From contig NZ_KQ948764.1 in the NCBI RefSeq assembly GCF_001514205.1, positions 1 to 64,000 of the forward strand: a stretch of DNA of 64,000 nucleotides, in the 5' to 3' direction. The notes beneath the pieces were generated by a model. That model had not been told where the DNA came from. It worked only from the letters and a program-made list of their open reading frames with translations, and made no database searches. Below, in pieces: positions 63,808-64,000 of this stretch (the first letter of the stretch is position 1; each line of letters begins with the position of its first letter). Source of the stretch: Streptomyces griseoruber (lineage in GTDB: Bacteria > Actinomycetota > Actinomycetes > Streptomycetales > Streptomycetaceae). A program made the translations under genes and the position numbers.

Positions 63808-64000
63808 GCGGGGGTCTCCTCGTCGCCGGCACCACCTCCGACGCCGGCAAGAGTGTCGTCACGGCCGGGATCTGCCGGTGGCTGGTCCGCCAGGGGGTCA
63901 AGGTCGCGCCCTTCAAGGCGCAGAACATGTCGCTGAACTCCTTCGTGACGAGGGAGGGCGCCGAGATCGGACGGGCGCAGGCCATGCAGGCGCAGGCCTG
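63804..64000 (+). CDS. cobQ: Cobyric acid synthase CobQ/CbiP (5' part; cut by the window end)
   Basis: The first 65 codons. The ATG overlaps the cbiB stop. The N-terminal ATP-binding P-loop is GTTSDAGKS, followed by the signature [12 protein letters not shown] and [16 protein letters not shown]. The enzyme amidates adenosylcobyrinic acid a,c-diamide at four carboxylates. The rest of the gene lies outside the window. Confidence 0.95.
   Translation, partial: MSGGLLVAGTTSDAGKSVVTAGICRWLVRQGVKVAPFKAQNMSLNSFVTREGAEIGRAQAMQAQA

Overview
The window is a stretch of core chromosome from a high-GC actinomycete, almost certainly a Streptomyces. The base composition, GTG/TTG starts, dense ATGA/GTGA stop-start overlaps, a short chaplin, a streptophobe-family membrane protein, an SGM_5486-type microprotein and a Gbn-like nucleoid protein all point there. 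From memory, the gene order resembles the S. coelicolor SCO1790s-1840s region (chpE, fabI/fabG, tldD/tldE, tyrS, moaA, gbn, pit, cobalamin genes). This is recall of synteny, not a search result. No phage, integrase, transposase gene, CRISPR array or biosynthetic gene cluster is visible.

Layout. 1-325: promoter and leader region of an rRNA operon that runs leftward out of the window. 322-3152: 3-methyladenine glycosylase, Spo0M, a YbhB-type protein and an HNH nuclease. 3269-5687: ABC ATPase, NfeD and SPFH/stomatin on the minus strand. 5841-9000: a conserved unknown, chaplin ChpE and a GAF kinase/NarL regulator pair. 9179-12059: SDR, a QueA-like enzyme and a secreted lytic transglycosylase. 12163-16844: a divergent FHA-FHA-ABC exporter and streptophobe protein. 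16981-21507: serB, sixA, small membrane proteins, and a CynX-type MFS carrier divergent from a GntR regulator with a palindromic operator between them. 21533-23476: fabG-fabI and a small secreted protein. 23720-29284: tldD-tldE-tyrS and small membrane or zinc proteins. 29291-32411: moaA and the DUF485-actP acetate carrier pair. 32663-35640: subtilisin-like protease and a type III CoA-transferase with an AT-rich palindrome upstream. 35669-35837: a 169-bp palindromic MITE-like repeat. 35834-38499: a coupled operon of fatty-acid hydroxylase (sterol desaturase family), lysoplasmalogenase and Zn alcohol dehydrogenase. 38628-41639: VIT1 transporter, DEDDh exonuclease, zinc-finger protein and SURF1. 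41646-47745: cstA-ybdD, divergent from a symporter, ECF sigma factor and membrane protein stack. 47780-50328: GH15 hydrolase and an atypical SDR. 50414-53522: an Asp23/AmaP envelope-stress locus. 53536-56609: enoyl-CoA hydratase, Gbn and an ABC-F ATPase. 56767-60756: VOC protein, an unknown, an alpha/beta hydrolase and a class II aldolase. 60928-62497: a PHO-box-preceded Pit phosphate transporter and a small membrane protein. 62595-64000: a B12 riboswitch followed by cbiB and the 5' part of cobQ, which is cut by the window edge.

Most genes are housekeeping: fatty-acid synthesis, translation, cofactors (molybdopterin, cobalamin), phosphate, acetate and pyruvate uptake, and the envelope. The most unusual items are the putative ether-lipid cleavage operon, the MITE-like palindrome that supplies an ADH stop codon, the GATC cluster upstream of gbn, the symporter-sigma factor coupling, and several clean palindromic operators. 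All function calls rest on motif and family recognition by eye. Start codons were chosen by ribosome-binding-site spacing and operon overlap.
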